From assembly GCA_035771165.1 (NCBI GenBank), contig JAWNZC010000408.1:434001-498000 (forward strand): a stretch of DNA of 64,000 nucleotides. Reading direction: 5' to 3'. The notes under the pieces were generated by a model. The model did not search any database, was not told where the DNA came from, and saw nothing but the letters and a program-made list of their open reading frames with translations. Origin of the DNA: Paragorgia papillata. Taxonomy: Eukaryota; Cnidaria; Anthozoa; Scleralcyonacea; Coralliidae. A program made the position numbers and the translations under genes. Shown one piece after another: positions 35,801-44,984 of this stretch (its first letter is position 1; every line of letters begins with the position of its first letter).

Positions 35801-38800
35801 AAGTTTTGACTTGTACTGTGTACTTATGTATCACAGTGAACGTCAACTATAGAAATTGAAATAAACTGGACATTTTAAAACAAAAAAGCAGTAATACATT
35901 GTAGTGACATTTTACAACCTGAAATCGGGATATTTTCATCGCATCCCGCTATTGCGGACTCTCGTTATTGCGGACACCAAATGACGGTCCCCAGGGTGTC
36001 CGCTATAACGAGAGTTGACTGTACTTGGTCTGCTGTATACATTATGCCTGGCCAAACGCTTTCAACATCGCATTCAACATTGTTGAACAATGTTGAATAA
36101 TGTTGAAAGCACGAGTGGCCAAATGAATTCAACATCGTTCAACATTCATGAATGACAATTAATTGAACGCGGGCTACCACAAAAGCTGGAATCGACAATA
36201 TCCCGCATGGCGCATGTCTCTGTTCAACAAAGTTGAATGAAATGTGGCCAAATGTGTTCAACACCTTTCAACATTTTGAGAACAATAGAAATGTTGAACG
36301 CGTGTTGAACGAAAATTTGAACATGTTCAAATTTCGTTCAACATCATTCAACACCATTCAACAACGTTCAACATCATTCAACAGGGGTGGCCAAACGCTT
36401 TCAACATGTTGAATTCAACAATGTTGAACGATGTTGAATGAAATGTTGAAAGCGTTTGGCCAGGCCTTTAAACTTGTGTTGATTATTGTCGATTTCAGCT
36501 CATTTTTCAACGCGCGGTTTGGAAGTTCGTTGCCAAGTATCAAATTACGTTTCTAAATTCTGAAGTTCATTACGAAGTTCGATTTGATGTTCAACTGTTC
36601 GATTCGAAGTTCACATTTACCGAAAACCTTCGATCGACCAGACTTTCTTTTGATGATTTTTTCGGTATGTTGTTAATCATTCTGCAATTCCAAATTACCA
36701 ACTGCCTAGCCAAAGAATGGCGCAAAGCTGAACTTCAAATCGAACATTCTAACTTCAAATCGAACTTCGTAATGAAATTCTGAATTTAGAAACGTAATTT
36801 GATACTTGGCAACGAACCTCCGAACCGCGCCTTGAAAAGTGAACTGAAATCGACAATGTAGTTGGAGGTACTATGTACGTCAGTTAATTGATAATCAATG
36901 TAATAACATTTTACCAACTCTAGGAGACAAGCTTACAGATGAAGAATGTGATATCTTGTTCAAGGAAGTTGAAGATAAGAAAGGCCGAATTAATATTGAA
37001 GGTAGGTATAGTATTAGGGCATTTTGAGTATAAAGCCCCGCACAGACGACCAAGTTTTTCTTGACAAGTTCCTCGGTAGCTTTCCTTTCTCGTGTGTACG
37101 ATGAACACGTTTTCCCCCAACAATTTTCCTTGACAAGTTATAAATGCTCGTGTGTACGGTTGGACAAGTTTTCCTTGACGGCAATGATCGCGTAATAAGC
37201 TTAGGAGATGATCTTGTCAAGTTTTCCTTGACGACTATACACACGAACAAATTTCCTTGTTCAAAAGCTGGCGTGACCAGCTTTTGAACAAGTAATAAGC
37301 TTAGGAGATGATCTTGTCAAGTTTTCCTTGACGACTATACACACGAACAAATTTCCTTGTTCAAAAGCTGGCGTGACCAGCTTTTGAACAAGGCTCACGC
37401 CAGCTTTTGAACAAGGCTCCTTGTCAATTTGTGTCGTACACACGAACAAATAAAACTTGTCAAGGAAAAACTTGTCAAGGAAAACTTTGTTTCAGAAACC
37501 AAATTTCCCTCATTAGAACACTGTTCTATTTTTTTAAACAAGTTTCGGAAACTTTTTCGAAAATGTGTTTCGGAAACTTGTTTCAGTGTATGCCAGGCTT
37601 AAAACAGGCTTACATTGTAGTTTGAACTACAGTAAGTAGGTTTTTCTTGCCAGCTCTATGTATATCTTTGTCAAACTCGCATTACTGTGTAGCCATCAAG
37701 CTACAATCAGTGACAAAATACCTTGGGACATCTCGCATTGTTGGTACTTACCTAATATTTCTTTCAATTATTTTGGTAGTAAAGTATATCCCTCCCTCCT
37801 CCTCCCTATTCAATGTTGAATTTAAAGTAAGGAACTCAGTGAACTGCCAACACCCCTCACCTTCAAAGTATACACTATCCGATACGATTTAGCATGATTG
37901 CCTGCTTGTAACATAAAATGCCATCAACGGTGTTTTCGAGACACTTTTATCGAGGTTGGCCGATCGTCTATATGAACAGGGGGGCCGGGGGATGCTTGGA
38001 GCGGAAAATATTGTCCTTTAGGTTGAAGTGTCCCAACACTTTTGTCACTGATTGTAGACTATTGATGGTTTGCAATCAATCTCTTGAGATTTGGAAGACA
38101 AAGAAACGGCGGCCATGTTGGAGGAAAACATACTCCAAATACAATAGCTGCTAATGAGATTCTTTTGTTAAAGTTCCTCCAACATGGCCGCCATGACGTC
38201 AAGTGCAAACCAAGAATTGAAGAATATAGAACACACCCTTGGACGTGTTTCCAGGATAAACTCGTAGTATGATAACAAGAGTTGATGTTCGTGGGCATAA
38301 ACATGTAGTTTTGGTCCGACTCAGGCTCATTTTAGCCCGAGCCTTGGCGAGGGTTAAAATTAGCTCTGAGAAGGGCCAAAAACATATTTATGCCCAAAAA
38401 ACATCAACTGTATTACTATTATAATAATTTTCGTGGGCACTTAGAAGAAAATCAAAGACAATATACAGTAAACAGTATCTTAATTGAACAGTGCCACCAT
38501 CGCGGCCGCATGTATTTCATTGCATTAAATATTTACATAACTCATAACTTACATGTAACTTGGCAGAAAAACGCAACATTTGTCATAAAAAAACAATCTT
38601 TGCTCCAAAGTATTGACAAGAAAAGTATACAATTCCATAAACAACAAACCAATAGTGATTTAGAACTGTTAAAACTGATAGGCTCAGCAGCGGGCTAAAA
38701 TATATTTTTCACGCTGAATTCTCCATTTTAGCCCGCAAAATACACCACAATGCCCGATAAAATTATTATTGCTGCCGACCGAAGGGAGGCAGCTCACTAT

Positions 38801-40818
38801 TCTTGACGTTGCCTCGTGCCCAGTCCTTTTTCCGAGCTATATATAGGCGATCAGATCTCGATTTGTTAAATTTTTATTTGTCTGTCGGCATTACGTCATC
38901 CATATATAAGCTGATGGGACTCAGTGCGCATGTTCCGCTACCACGTTGCCTTCGATATTCAGAGCTTCTCGAAGTTTCTTCCTCGACAGAAAATTCACGG
39001 TAAGAACAAATACATAATGTCTTTACTTTCTCGTGGAAGTATTCATCAAGGCCATGAAGGTTTCAGTGGCCAGTCTCGAGGAAAGCAGTGTTCTTTCATG
39101 AGTTTATCGGCGCTGTTAACAGCACAAACTATTCCAGTTATCGAGTGGAACTCGACAACCATCGACAATGGCTTAGTACAAGGAGACAACATGTACTTGA
39201 ATGCTTTTAACAATGATCTCATTCCTCGTGAGGGATTTCTGTCACTGATAATTAATGTCGATAACAAGATTATAGATATTGAGTATTGAGCAATGATTGA
39301 GCCTGAAGGAGAAACTATAACTACGTATAGATTGTTACTAGTTATATAAACTAATAGTAGTTCATGCATGACTTGTTATAATGAGTAGCTTTTCTTTAAA
39401 GTGTTATTTCTATTGTAATCGTTATTAATGTTAATATTCATGCAATTTCAATGTTGATATTCAAGTGCTATTTTAGCATTTAAATGTATTAAAGTTAAAC
39501 AGATGTCTTACACATTTGTTATAATTGTTCTATGTTCATATTAAAGGTAATTTGATGCAACCATTGTGCCAATTACTTTGTGTTTACATATTTTAATTGC
39601 ATTTTAAATTTATTATATAGAAGCGAGTGCAAATATACAGTGACATTTTGATACCCTCACTAGTAAAGATATACTAACCGAATTGAACTTTTATTGTGTT
39701 GTTTCTATATAATTATTATACAAAGAAAATTACACATTGGCTTGAAGATATGAATTTTATCTTCTTCTGGCTAAAACAATATTTTACTCATTTGCTTCCC
39801 TCTTCGTAAAATATTGTTTTCACCACTCGAAGATAAAATTCATAGCTTCGCGCCACCGTAACTTTAAATAATTTTTTTTTTAAATTTATTAAAATAATTT
39901 ACAAAAAACCTTTTTTAAATTTTAAAGTATTATTTATAAATTCACCTGCTTCTGATCAAGCCATCAGAAATTTATGGACAAAACCATTGATGTTTAGGTG
40001 TTTTCAGTGTTGCCATAGTAACATGGCAATACCTTCGAAAAGGGTTATAATATATGGATAAAATTGACTATTACTTGAAAATGAAATCATTGACTTTTTG
40101 TTTTGTTATCCATAAATATATTCAATTGTAAATATGGTACAACAAGAGAAGCACCAGCTCGTCCGCCATAATCAGGGTTCTGGTATAAATGCCACTGCTA
40201 TTAAACAAGTAACTACTAACAACCTTAAAAACACAAGGCTTTTTTTCTTTTACACCCTTATCCAATTTTGTACCAGGCAGCACTTCCTTGCGATAGTAAC
40301 TTCTAGTAATAAAGTGTATAATATGAGCGTGATTAAAACAAATGAAGTCTAATGACCTGAAAACCTTGCAAAATATTATAGAACCTTACTGGAGCCTCAG
40401 AAAACATTCTGAAATCTTACTATATCCATGACGAGGATCTACTTTGGTGTCATATAAAACGAATAATGAATATTTTCATTTTTCACGAGATGAAACATTC
40501 CATCTTTCACCTCTTGAAAATATTCTTACCGTTGCACATTTTATATTAATTTAATAAATTTCGGTAAAGCAAGTTTTCGGAAAGTTCGTTTGCTGTTTAA
40601 ATTCTGTGATTTCGTGGCCCAACGTTCGGTAAATGTATTGTGGCGCGGATTGCGCGGGTCTCAAGTCGAAATGAATTTGACTGAGGATTTCTAATCAAGG
40701 CTTGTGATGTTTTATATGTACCGTTTGATCTGACAAATATTCCTATATGCTTTGCCTAACGTTTGTGCGTTTTCCCCTTTTCTTTTTAGATTTCGTAAGG
40801 ACGGTCTTATCTGGATGA
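24782..40818 (+). CDS. MYL6-like: Myosin essential light chain, MYL6 type (alternative first exons)
   Basis: Essential (alkali) light chain that wraps the first IQ motif of the myosin II heavy-chain lever arm in muscle or non-muscle myosin. Shared coding exons: 25805-25948, 29177-29347, 36924-37001, 40790-40818; all introns between them are phase 1. First exons: either 24782-24806, or 25544-25546 plus 25624-25651. The products are 148 or 150 residues; human MYL6 has 151. Visible features: [17 protein letters not shown] (first EF-hand, degenerate at loop position 3), [28 protein letters not shown] (third EF-hand, loop partly degenerate), [16 protein letters not shown], and the C-terminus DFVRTVLSG against human AFVRHILSG. 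The degenerate Ca-binding loops are normal for this family. Intron 3 hosts a complete hAT element on the other strand. Confidence 0.93.
25544..25546 (+). CDS. MYL6-like: Myosin light chain alternative first exon 1b (ATG only)
   Basis: The start codon alone, in AGAGGAAAAATG, followed by a GTTTGT donor at 25547. It joins in phase 0 to the 28-base exon at 25624, which has a strong pyrimidine-rich acceptor. A start codon isolated by an intron is plausible but is the least certain exon of the model. Confidence 0.6.
25624..25651 (+). CDS. MYL6-like: Myosin light chain exon 1b, second part
   Basis: 28-base micro-exon: acceptor TTTTTTCGCTTTTGCAG, donor GTAAAT. Encodes TTFSDVKIE plus one base, giving [20 protein letters not shown] after splicing. 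This lines up with human MYL6 (MCDFTEDQTAEFKEAFQLFD) at equal length. Confidence 0.72.
25805..25948 (+). CDS. MYL6-like: Myosin light chain exon 2 (EF-hand 1)
   Basis: 144 bases, acceptor TATCGATAG, donor GTAAAA. Encodes the first EF-hand and linker, ending [10 protein letters not shown]. Confidence 0.92.
26789..26823 (+). repeat. Poly-G tract
   Basis: About 34 G with a T interruption, followed by GCATGCTCCCCTGAAAAGTT, which is the start of the dispersed GGCATGC..TTTGAAAT motif. Length may be uncertain because of assembly. Confidence 0.85.
27278..28110. mobile_element. Tc1/mariner-like TCAGTCAATTCCAA element, interrupted
   Basis: Ends TCAGTC[AATTCCAA] and TTGGAATTGACTGA, flanked by TA (27276-27277 and 28111-28112). 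C- and G-rich blocks lie inside each end. A hAT-like element (27284-27634) has inserted into the left terminus, duplicating CAGTC. Lies in myosin light chain intron 2. Confidence 0.65.
27284..27634. mobile_element. hAT-like MITE, CAGGGGYGGATYTAGG termini
   Basis: 351 bp. The left end CAGGGGTGGATCTAGG and the right end (complement of CAGGGGCGGATTTAGG) are inverted. CAGTC occurs directly on both sides (27279-27283, 27635-27639). Contains the dispersed GGGGGTTCCCCC/AAATGGCATTTCC motif. Confidence 0.7.
29177..29347 (+). CDS. MYL6-like: Myosin light chain exon 3 (EF-hands 2 and 3)
   Basis: 171 bases, acceptor TTGTTTTAG, donor GTGAGT. Encodes [17 protein letters not shown] through ELRHVLTGL. Confidence 0.95.
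29427..29600 (+). repeat. CTGCCGACCGAAGGGAGGC repeat, 5' part of an element
   Basis: TTGCTGCCGACCGAAGGGAG, then CCGAGCTATGTATATGCGA and TGTCTGTCTG. The same layout occurs at 38767-38890 directly upstream of an ORF, so this is a truncated copy of that element. Confidence 0.6.
29696..30060 (+). repeat. G-rich degenerate minisatellite
   Basis: About fifteen imperfect units of roughly GGGTGGAGTGGGCAAACT, with G-runs at 29919 and 30028. ORFs on both strands (Trp/Gly-rich or Pro/His-rich) are repeat artefacts. Confidence 0.85.
30215..30905. repeat. Foldback interrupted by a hAT-like MITE
   Basis: The outer arms GAAGCTGGATAGGAAACTT.. and TAATTATACACTTATAAGGG are repeated in reverse complement at 30810-30905. 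The element 30343-30710 sits in the loop. Confidence 0.6.
30343..30710. mobile_element. CGGTTTT hAT-like MITE with 8-bp target duplication
   Basis: 368 bp. TAAGGTTGGGCAGTTTACCG at the left, the complement of TAAGCTAGGGAGGTTTTG at the right, GCTAAAAT on both sides (30335-30342, 30711-30718). Subterminal CGGTTTT tracts match the element at 1439-2336. Confidence 0.75.
31337..35326 (-). mobile_element. Complete hAT transposon (DUF4371/ZNF862 type)
   Basis: 3,990 bp. The left end CAGGGTTTTCATTAAT and the right end (complement of CAGTGTTTTCATTAAT) are inverted repeats; TGTATC lies directly outside both (31331-31336, 35327-35332). It carries a two-exon transposase on the minus strand. The insertion split a foldback repeat, because TACTGCGATTTTCAGTTGAG (31098) has its complement at about 35337. 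It lies antisense in myosin light chain intron 3. A 6-bp duplication is shorter than the usual hAT 8 bp. Confidence 0.85.
31807..34923 (-). pseudogene. hAT transposase, two exons, one frameshift
   Basis: Exon 1: 34923-34824 ([19 protein letters not shown].., donor GTAGTG). Exon 2: from 34426 (acceptor TTTTTTTAG) to TAA at 31807, about 900 codons. Domains in order: a Cys/His zinc finger (CFICRKH.. through HANSRQH); a DUF4371-like region with the first catalytic Asp in [12 protein letters not shown] and the second in [12 protein letters not shown]; and the hATC dimerisation block with [17 protein letters not shown]. An acidic Ser/Asp tail ends the protein. The reading frame breaks once, near 32715-32765: the upstream frame stops at 32712 while the downstream frame is open from about 32760. 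Everything else is intact, so the copy is young or the break is an assembly error. Confidence 0.85.
35486..36021. mobile_element. Tigger/pogo-like MITE
   Basis: 536 bp flanked by TA. Termini CAGTCAACTCTCGCCTTGCG and the complement of CAGTCAACTCTCGTTATAGC; inside, GCTATTACGGACA and GCTATTGCGGACT. This is the well-known Tigger-type terminus. No transposase. Confidence 0.85.
36056..36465. mobile_element. Word-type MITE (GCCTGGCCAAACGC; TTCAACAT words)
   Basis: Inverted ends GCCTGGCCAAACGCTTTCAA. The interior is a chain of TTCAACATCG, TGTTGAACAATG and AACATTGTTGAAT words and their complements, so most of the element can pair with many other parts of itself. Confidence 0.8.
36924..37001 (+). CDS. 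MYL6-like: Myosin light chain exon 4
   Basis: 78 bases, acceptor CCAACTCTAG, donor GTAGGT. Encodes [20 protein letters not shown] and GRINIE of EF-hand 4. Confidence 0.92.
37020..37470. mobile_element. Word-type MITE (ACTTGTCAAGGAAAA words)
   Basis: Iterated TTTTCCTTGACAAG, TCGTGTGTACG and GTTCAAAAGCTGGCGTGACC in both orientations, with an internal tandem duplication of about 110 bp (AATAAGCTTAGGAGATGATC occurs at 37194 and 37292). Lies just after myosin light chain exon 4. Confidence 0.65.
37471..38760. other. Intronic repeats, no gene
   Basis: Contains a foldback with GGCGGCCATGTTGGAGGAA (38109) and its complement (38169), and a GTTTTGGTCCGACTCAGGCT type MITE fragment around 38300-38400. 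No exon could be supported. Confidence 0.35.
38761..38929 (+). promoter_or_regulatory. Putative element promoter upstream of the HQG ORF
   Basis: TTGCTGCCGACCGAAGGGAG is shared with 29427. It is followed by CCGAGCTATATATAGGCGAT, with a TATA box about 90 bp before the ATG. Role inferred from position only. Confidence 0.35.
38930..39289 (+). CDS. Transposon-associated ORF fragment, HQG..RGKQC type
   Basis: 120 codons, ATG to TGA; a second in-frame ATG at 39017 begins [18 protein letters not shown]. The segment [18 protein letters not shown] followed by a [17 protein letters not shown] pattern recalls a repeat-borne family with a possible catalytic Cys (RGKQC), related in style to OTU- or C76-like peptidases. 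I recall this only loosely. The upstream repeat (38767-38890, also at 29427) with a TATATATA box (38837-38846) looks like the element's own promoter region. The protein is probably truncated, since relatives are longer. Confidence 0.45.
   Translation: MFRYHVAFDIQSFSKFLPRQKIHGKNKYIMSLLSRGSIHQGHEGFSGQSRGKQCSFMSLSALLTAQTIPVIEWNSTTIDNGLVQGDNMYLNAFNNDLIPREGFLSLIINVDNKIIDIEY
39290..40789. other. AT-rich intron with foldbacks
   Basis: Foldback at 39745-39850 (AGATATGAATTTTATCTTC / complement) and an imperfect one at 40430-40530. No exon apart from the myosin light chain tail at 40790. Confidence 0.4.
40790..40818 (+). CDS. MYL6-like: Myosin light chain exon 5 (C-terminus)
   Basis: Acceptor CCCCTTTTCTTTTTAG. 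Encodes DFVRTVLSG then TGA. Vertebrate MYL6 makes muscle and non-muscle tails by including an extra exon here; no second tail exon was seen. Confidence 0.88.
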
Positions 40819-41149
40819 AAATCCGTGGTTTTCAATATTGATCGATTAGTCTAAATAATTGTAATTTTGTTAAATTTCGGCGAAGATACTGACTGTATTT
40901 TGTGAATGCTTGCTAAGCTTGTCTTTAATTTGTAAGTAAATATTTCTTTCGGAAAGTAAAGTTTATCGAGCCCCCGCAGGGCGAGTCTTTCCACACTATT
41001 TTCAGTTCTCTTCAACTTCCACGTTATTCTATGCATGGCAGCATAGAAAAATGTTCTTCATTTCTTTTATAAAACAACACATCGAAAATAGATTAAACGT
41101 GAAAATAAAAAAGCGTAAATTTTCCTTACAGTGAAATCAAGGTACACAC
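40819..41149. other. Probable 3' UTR of the myosin light chain
   Basis: Follows the stop codon and is AT-rich. AATAAA-like signals (for example AAAATAAAAAAG near 41102) are present, but the poly(A) site cannot be fixed. Confidence 0.35.
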
Positions 41150-41951
41150 GTAAAAACGCGCAAGCTGTTACAGACCTGCAAGCAAAGTTGTTACAAGGCT
41201 GTTCAACAGGCTGTCACCGTCATGTGTTCGCACTGGCTGTCCCAGACTGCTAACATGTCTGTAACAGGTGGTTGACAACTTGTAACAAGGCTGATGACTC
41301 CAACAGACTGATGACAAGTTGTTCCAACAACCTGTTACCGTTCTGCACTAAACAAGTTGTTAAAGTGCCCCTGACCTCGACAGTTTTTATTGTCTTATTT
41401 GAAAGAACTTTTAAAATGATAAAGTAACTTCTTTGGAAGATTTTCGCTTTTTCGCTTTGTTTTTGAAGATATTTCATTTTGTTTGACATGCAAATGTCCG
41501 GAATTTACGTCGCACATGCATAATGACTTATCGAAGAAGTTTGTGTTTCTCTTTCATTCTCCAACGAAATCCTTTAAAATCGAGAAGTTTCGTGTTGTGG
41601 GAGAAACACGCACACATGTTATTCATAATTTAGTGTTTTTATTTGATGAACGCAAAGATATATAATATTCTCTGATAAGTCATTATGCATGTGTGACGTA
41701 AATTCCGGACATTTGCATATCAAACAAAATGAAATATCTCAAAAACAAAGCGAAAATGCGAAAATCTTCCAAAGGAGTTACTTTATCATTTTAAACGTTC
41801 TCCCAAATAAGACAATAAAAACTGTCGAGGTCAGGGGCACTTTAACAGGTTGATGCTAACAAGGTTGTAGCAGCTTCTTGAATGAACAGCATTGTTACAG
41901 CCTGTTGCGAACACATCCTGTTGACAAGCTGTGAGATTTTTACGTGTGTAG
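41150..41951. mobile_element. Word-type MITE (ACACGTAAAAACGCG), interrupted
   Basis: Ends ACACGTAAAAACGCGCAAGC and GAGATTTTTACGTGTGT. The interior words are CTGTTACAG, AACAGGCTGT and ACAAGTTGTTCC. The TTAA element 41364-41841 has inserted in it. Confidence 0.65.
41364..41841. mobile_element. TTAA-flanked foldback element B
   Basis: AGTGCCCCTGACCTCGACAG at the left, its exact complement at the right, TTAA on both sides (41360-41363, 41842-41845). Arms of about 170 bp are near-complementary (GACATGCAAATGTCCGGAAT region). Shares TATTTGAAAGAACTTTTAAA with 13325 and 48035, which links these elements into one group. Confidence 0.8.
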
Positions 41952-42592
41952 TGTGCTGCGTAGGCACTATTGAAACACAAATCGAAATATAGTAAGGTTG
42001 GATATACTGCCAAAATGGTGGAAAGTAGAAGTCTAACGTTTCGAGCGAAGGCTCGTCGTCTGAGAGAAGGCCCTTCGCTCGAAACGTGTTAGACTACATT
42101 TCGATTTGTAAATTCTCCTTACTGTCAATGGATGGCGTATTGGGTAACGAACAATGGTGTATTATTAAGGACTTATTAACCGAGTGCGAGGTCTGTACGG
42201 AAAGTATTTGCCTGAGGTTTTCGTACAGACCGCTGGACTGATTGTAGGCGCTGACAAAGAACGCCTGGGATTTAGCTTGCGGATTTAGCAAATCGCGTTT
42301 TGTTGGAGGAAAGAAAAAAAAAAGTGTCATTTAACTATAGGGAGTGACAGAGAGCTAATCCTAAAGCATTTGGACACTAAATGTTAACTATGTTAGAGCA
42401 GTATGCAAAGTCTTTTCACTCTTGTATATTAGAAGATTACAGAAACACAAACGCACAGGCACACGCGTTTCGACTTTTGACGCTTGGGGCATGGGAGAAG
42501 GAAAATAATAGGCACAATACAAACAACTCTGAAATAACTCAACAAAAATACCCACCATCACTTGACATATCGAGAATTGACACATTTAAGGC

Positions 42593-42652
42593 ATCTCAAC
42601 TTCATCATCATCATCGTCGCTGAGACCAACGTCGTCTTCCACACTCGCAATG
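42593..42652 (-). other. Coding-like acidic C-terminal tail
   Basis: In one minus-strand frame the sequence reads VEDDVGLSDDDDDEVEMP then TAA at 42593, a composition typical of an acidic protein tail. The only acceptor-like AG in frame range (GCGAG) has a poor pyrimidine tract. The phase does not fit the missing last exon of HUS1. Gene unknown; could be chance. Confidence 0.2.
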
Positions 42653-42659
42653 ATGTTAA

Positions 42660-44269
42660 ATTATCGGTTAAAACACTGCCGAGGTGAGAGCCCCTTCCCC
42701 CGATCACTATCTGATTCTTATCGACCGCTATTGGCGATATTATTGTATAAAGTATACAAAAAAACCCAACATAAAACGATGAAAACCATGCAGGTTTACA
42801 TTTCGTTACGTCTAAAAGCAATAGAGGAGCGGATTGGACACAATTAGCCAGATTTATCCAATCAATCTAAATTATCCAATCAAACTGCGAGCTGTGAATC
42901 AAAGCTCATTTTGATTGGATAATTGGCAAACTTGTTTACGTAGTTCCCAAGTTCCGAACGAACTTCGGAACTTTCCAACAAACTTCGCAACACACGGCGC
43001 GGTAAAGTATAATATAAAATCAACAATAATTTGCATACAAACCATGCAGGGCGCTTATATATAACAAACGCTATAAGTATAAAACTTTTCAATAATACCC
43101 ACCATTTTACCTCATTTTTCCAGTGTTACTAGAAATTATCGTTACTACAGATTATGCAGATTTCAGATTATGCGCATTGATCATGGTGAACATCAAAGCG
43201 GCTGACAATGAGCTGCAAATTTAAGTTGAGGATGGCCTGAAAGTGCACATATATATATTTTGTTTTACGTTCATTAAAGGACGAGTATATCCAAATGGTG
43301 CATTGCGCGTTCAAAATCTCGCCAGCGGCCATTTTCGGGCCACAAAATTCGTTTGCTGTTTGTATCCTTCAATATCTGAACAATTCTTGGTGGAAATTAA
43401 ACGTATTAGCGTTTCATTCTAAGAAGACATACCTGGTTTAACATTCGTTATGTGTTTGCGTGGGATAACTAAAAAATAGGTACACAATGCGTACATGTGA
43501 CTACCGCTATTAAGCATAGAAAGAGATATAGGCTTAAGAAGCAATGCATGACAATGCGTGAAAAGCACACAGACTGCAGACACACAAAGAAATTGACAGT
43601 TATTTTAAATCATTTTATACATGTATTGCTAATTTGAACATGGCGCATACTATACAAACATTTTTACTAGCTGCTTCCAAAACATAGCATTATAAACATG
43701 CCCCCAAGTTTCACGTGAAGAAAACTTGTAAAATTCTGATTTTCGCACATGTTAATAAAACATCTGGGGCTGGTTGTATCAAGGCTGTATAGCCACTTTT
43801 ATCCACTGAACAGCACTATCAGTCATCAGATACATAACTATTCAGTAGATAAAATTTAAATTAGGTTCAAAGCATGATTAGTGCTGTTCTTTAGCTAGGA
43901 CTTATCAACTAGATAAGCTATCCAGGCTTCATAAAATGGTTTAAACCTAGGATTAGTACATGTTGTTTGTGAAAATTGTTCGTCTAGGTTAGTGTAGTCT
44001 TGAGAAAGACTGTTGTTAATTGATGTTTTAATAGTGAGTGATGTTTCGCCGGCCTCAGCGGCGGTCATCGTCAGAGTCAAGCGAAATGTTTCTGTCAGGT
44101 TCGCCTTACATTTTCTTGAGGACAAGAGAGTTTGTTAGCCAAAAATGCACAATAAAGTTCGATGAAATGGTCTTTCTGCAGCATCTAGAATTTTTGCACT
44201 GCCATTTTGAATGTGTAATCTGTCAGTCGTTATTTTTTCTCTCCCCTTCCCAGATCCCCTTGCGAGTTT
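42660..44269. other. Intergenic, no gene recognised
   Basis: AT-rich with scattered short repeats. Minus-strand ORFs at 42880-43092 and 43895-44125 have no family features. No exon signals convincing enough to call. Confidence 0.3.
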
Positions 44270-44570
44270 AGCCTAGCAGCGTACGATATAACGACTGGGG
44301 ACGAGTCTGCAACTGGCCCCACATCAATAGCGCCCACGCTCCAGTAAATCGTGATGACGGCTGTCCATAGGTAACGTCGTCAATGGTTCTATGAGAGTAT
44401 AAATATTATTGGACCTGTCTTCACAACCATCATGCACCCCTGATGAAGACACTAGATCGGAGTGTCGAAACGTTGGGTCATGAACAGTAACTTTTTAAGC
44501 TACGTTCAAAAAACTTTTAAGCCAGAGTAGCGTTAAACTATGTCTCATTCGTTATGTTATTTCATCGGGT
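44270..44570 (+). repeat. CTGATGAAGACAC repeat with three-stem fold
   Basis: Contains CCCTGATGAAGACACTAGAT..GTGTCGAAACGTTGGGT, then AGTAACTTTTTAAGCTACG shared with 20940. The fold is discussed in the findings. Confidence 0.5.
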
Positions 44571-44710
44571 ACTCGACGTTGTATTTTAAAATATACAGCT
44601 GAATCATGTCTTTCACGGGTGGTGATCCGTAACAGTTTAAGTCTTCCTCTGGATCATAAATAGACTCGTTCAACTCTGAATCAGAATCGGAGTCAGACTG
44701 ATGAGACATT
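44560..44710 (-). other. Small acidic ORF, function unknown
   Basis: About 50 codons starting MSHQSDSDSDSELNESIYDP at 44710 and ending near 44560. The Ser/Asp-rich start resembles N-termini of transposon-encoded proteins. No family assigned. Confidence 0.25.
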
Positions 44711-44984
44711 TTAAAAAAAATACAGAACTAAACTACACACAAGATTGTGGAGAATCATTATATTGAAGTATTCGATGTGATCGCCCAAATATAGGCGTGA
44801 GCCCTGTGAAAGGTCAAGTTGCCAAGCCTAGTTATATAAGCCTTTCGTTTCCACCATGAGCTTGGCCGCGTAGTCGGTTTGGGTTGCCGTATGTAAAAAA
44901 AAAACACAATCGCGCAATGCATCACATGGATACTCACCTTTAATATTTATACATGCAGCAACGCCATTGGTAGCCTCCTCGCAG

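Noticed and set aside
36056..36465. Possible CRISPR-like array of TTCAACAT repeats
   Set aside because: Repeats are degenerate, irregularly spaced, in both orientations and enclosed by TIRs; the genome is eukaryotic.
42593..42652. Acidic tail as the missing HUS1 C-terminus
   Set aside because: The phase does not match the 47361 donor, and HUS1 proteins end in a conserved hydrophobic PCNA-like strand, not an Asp run.
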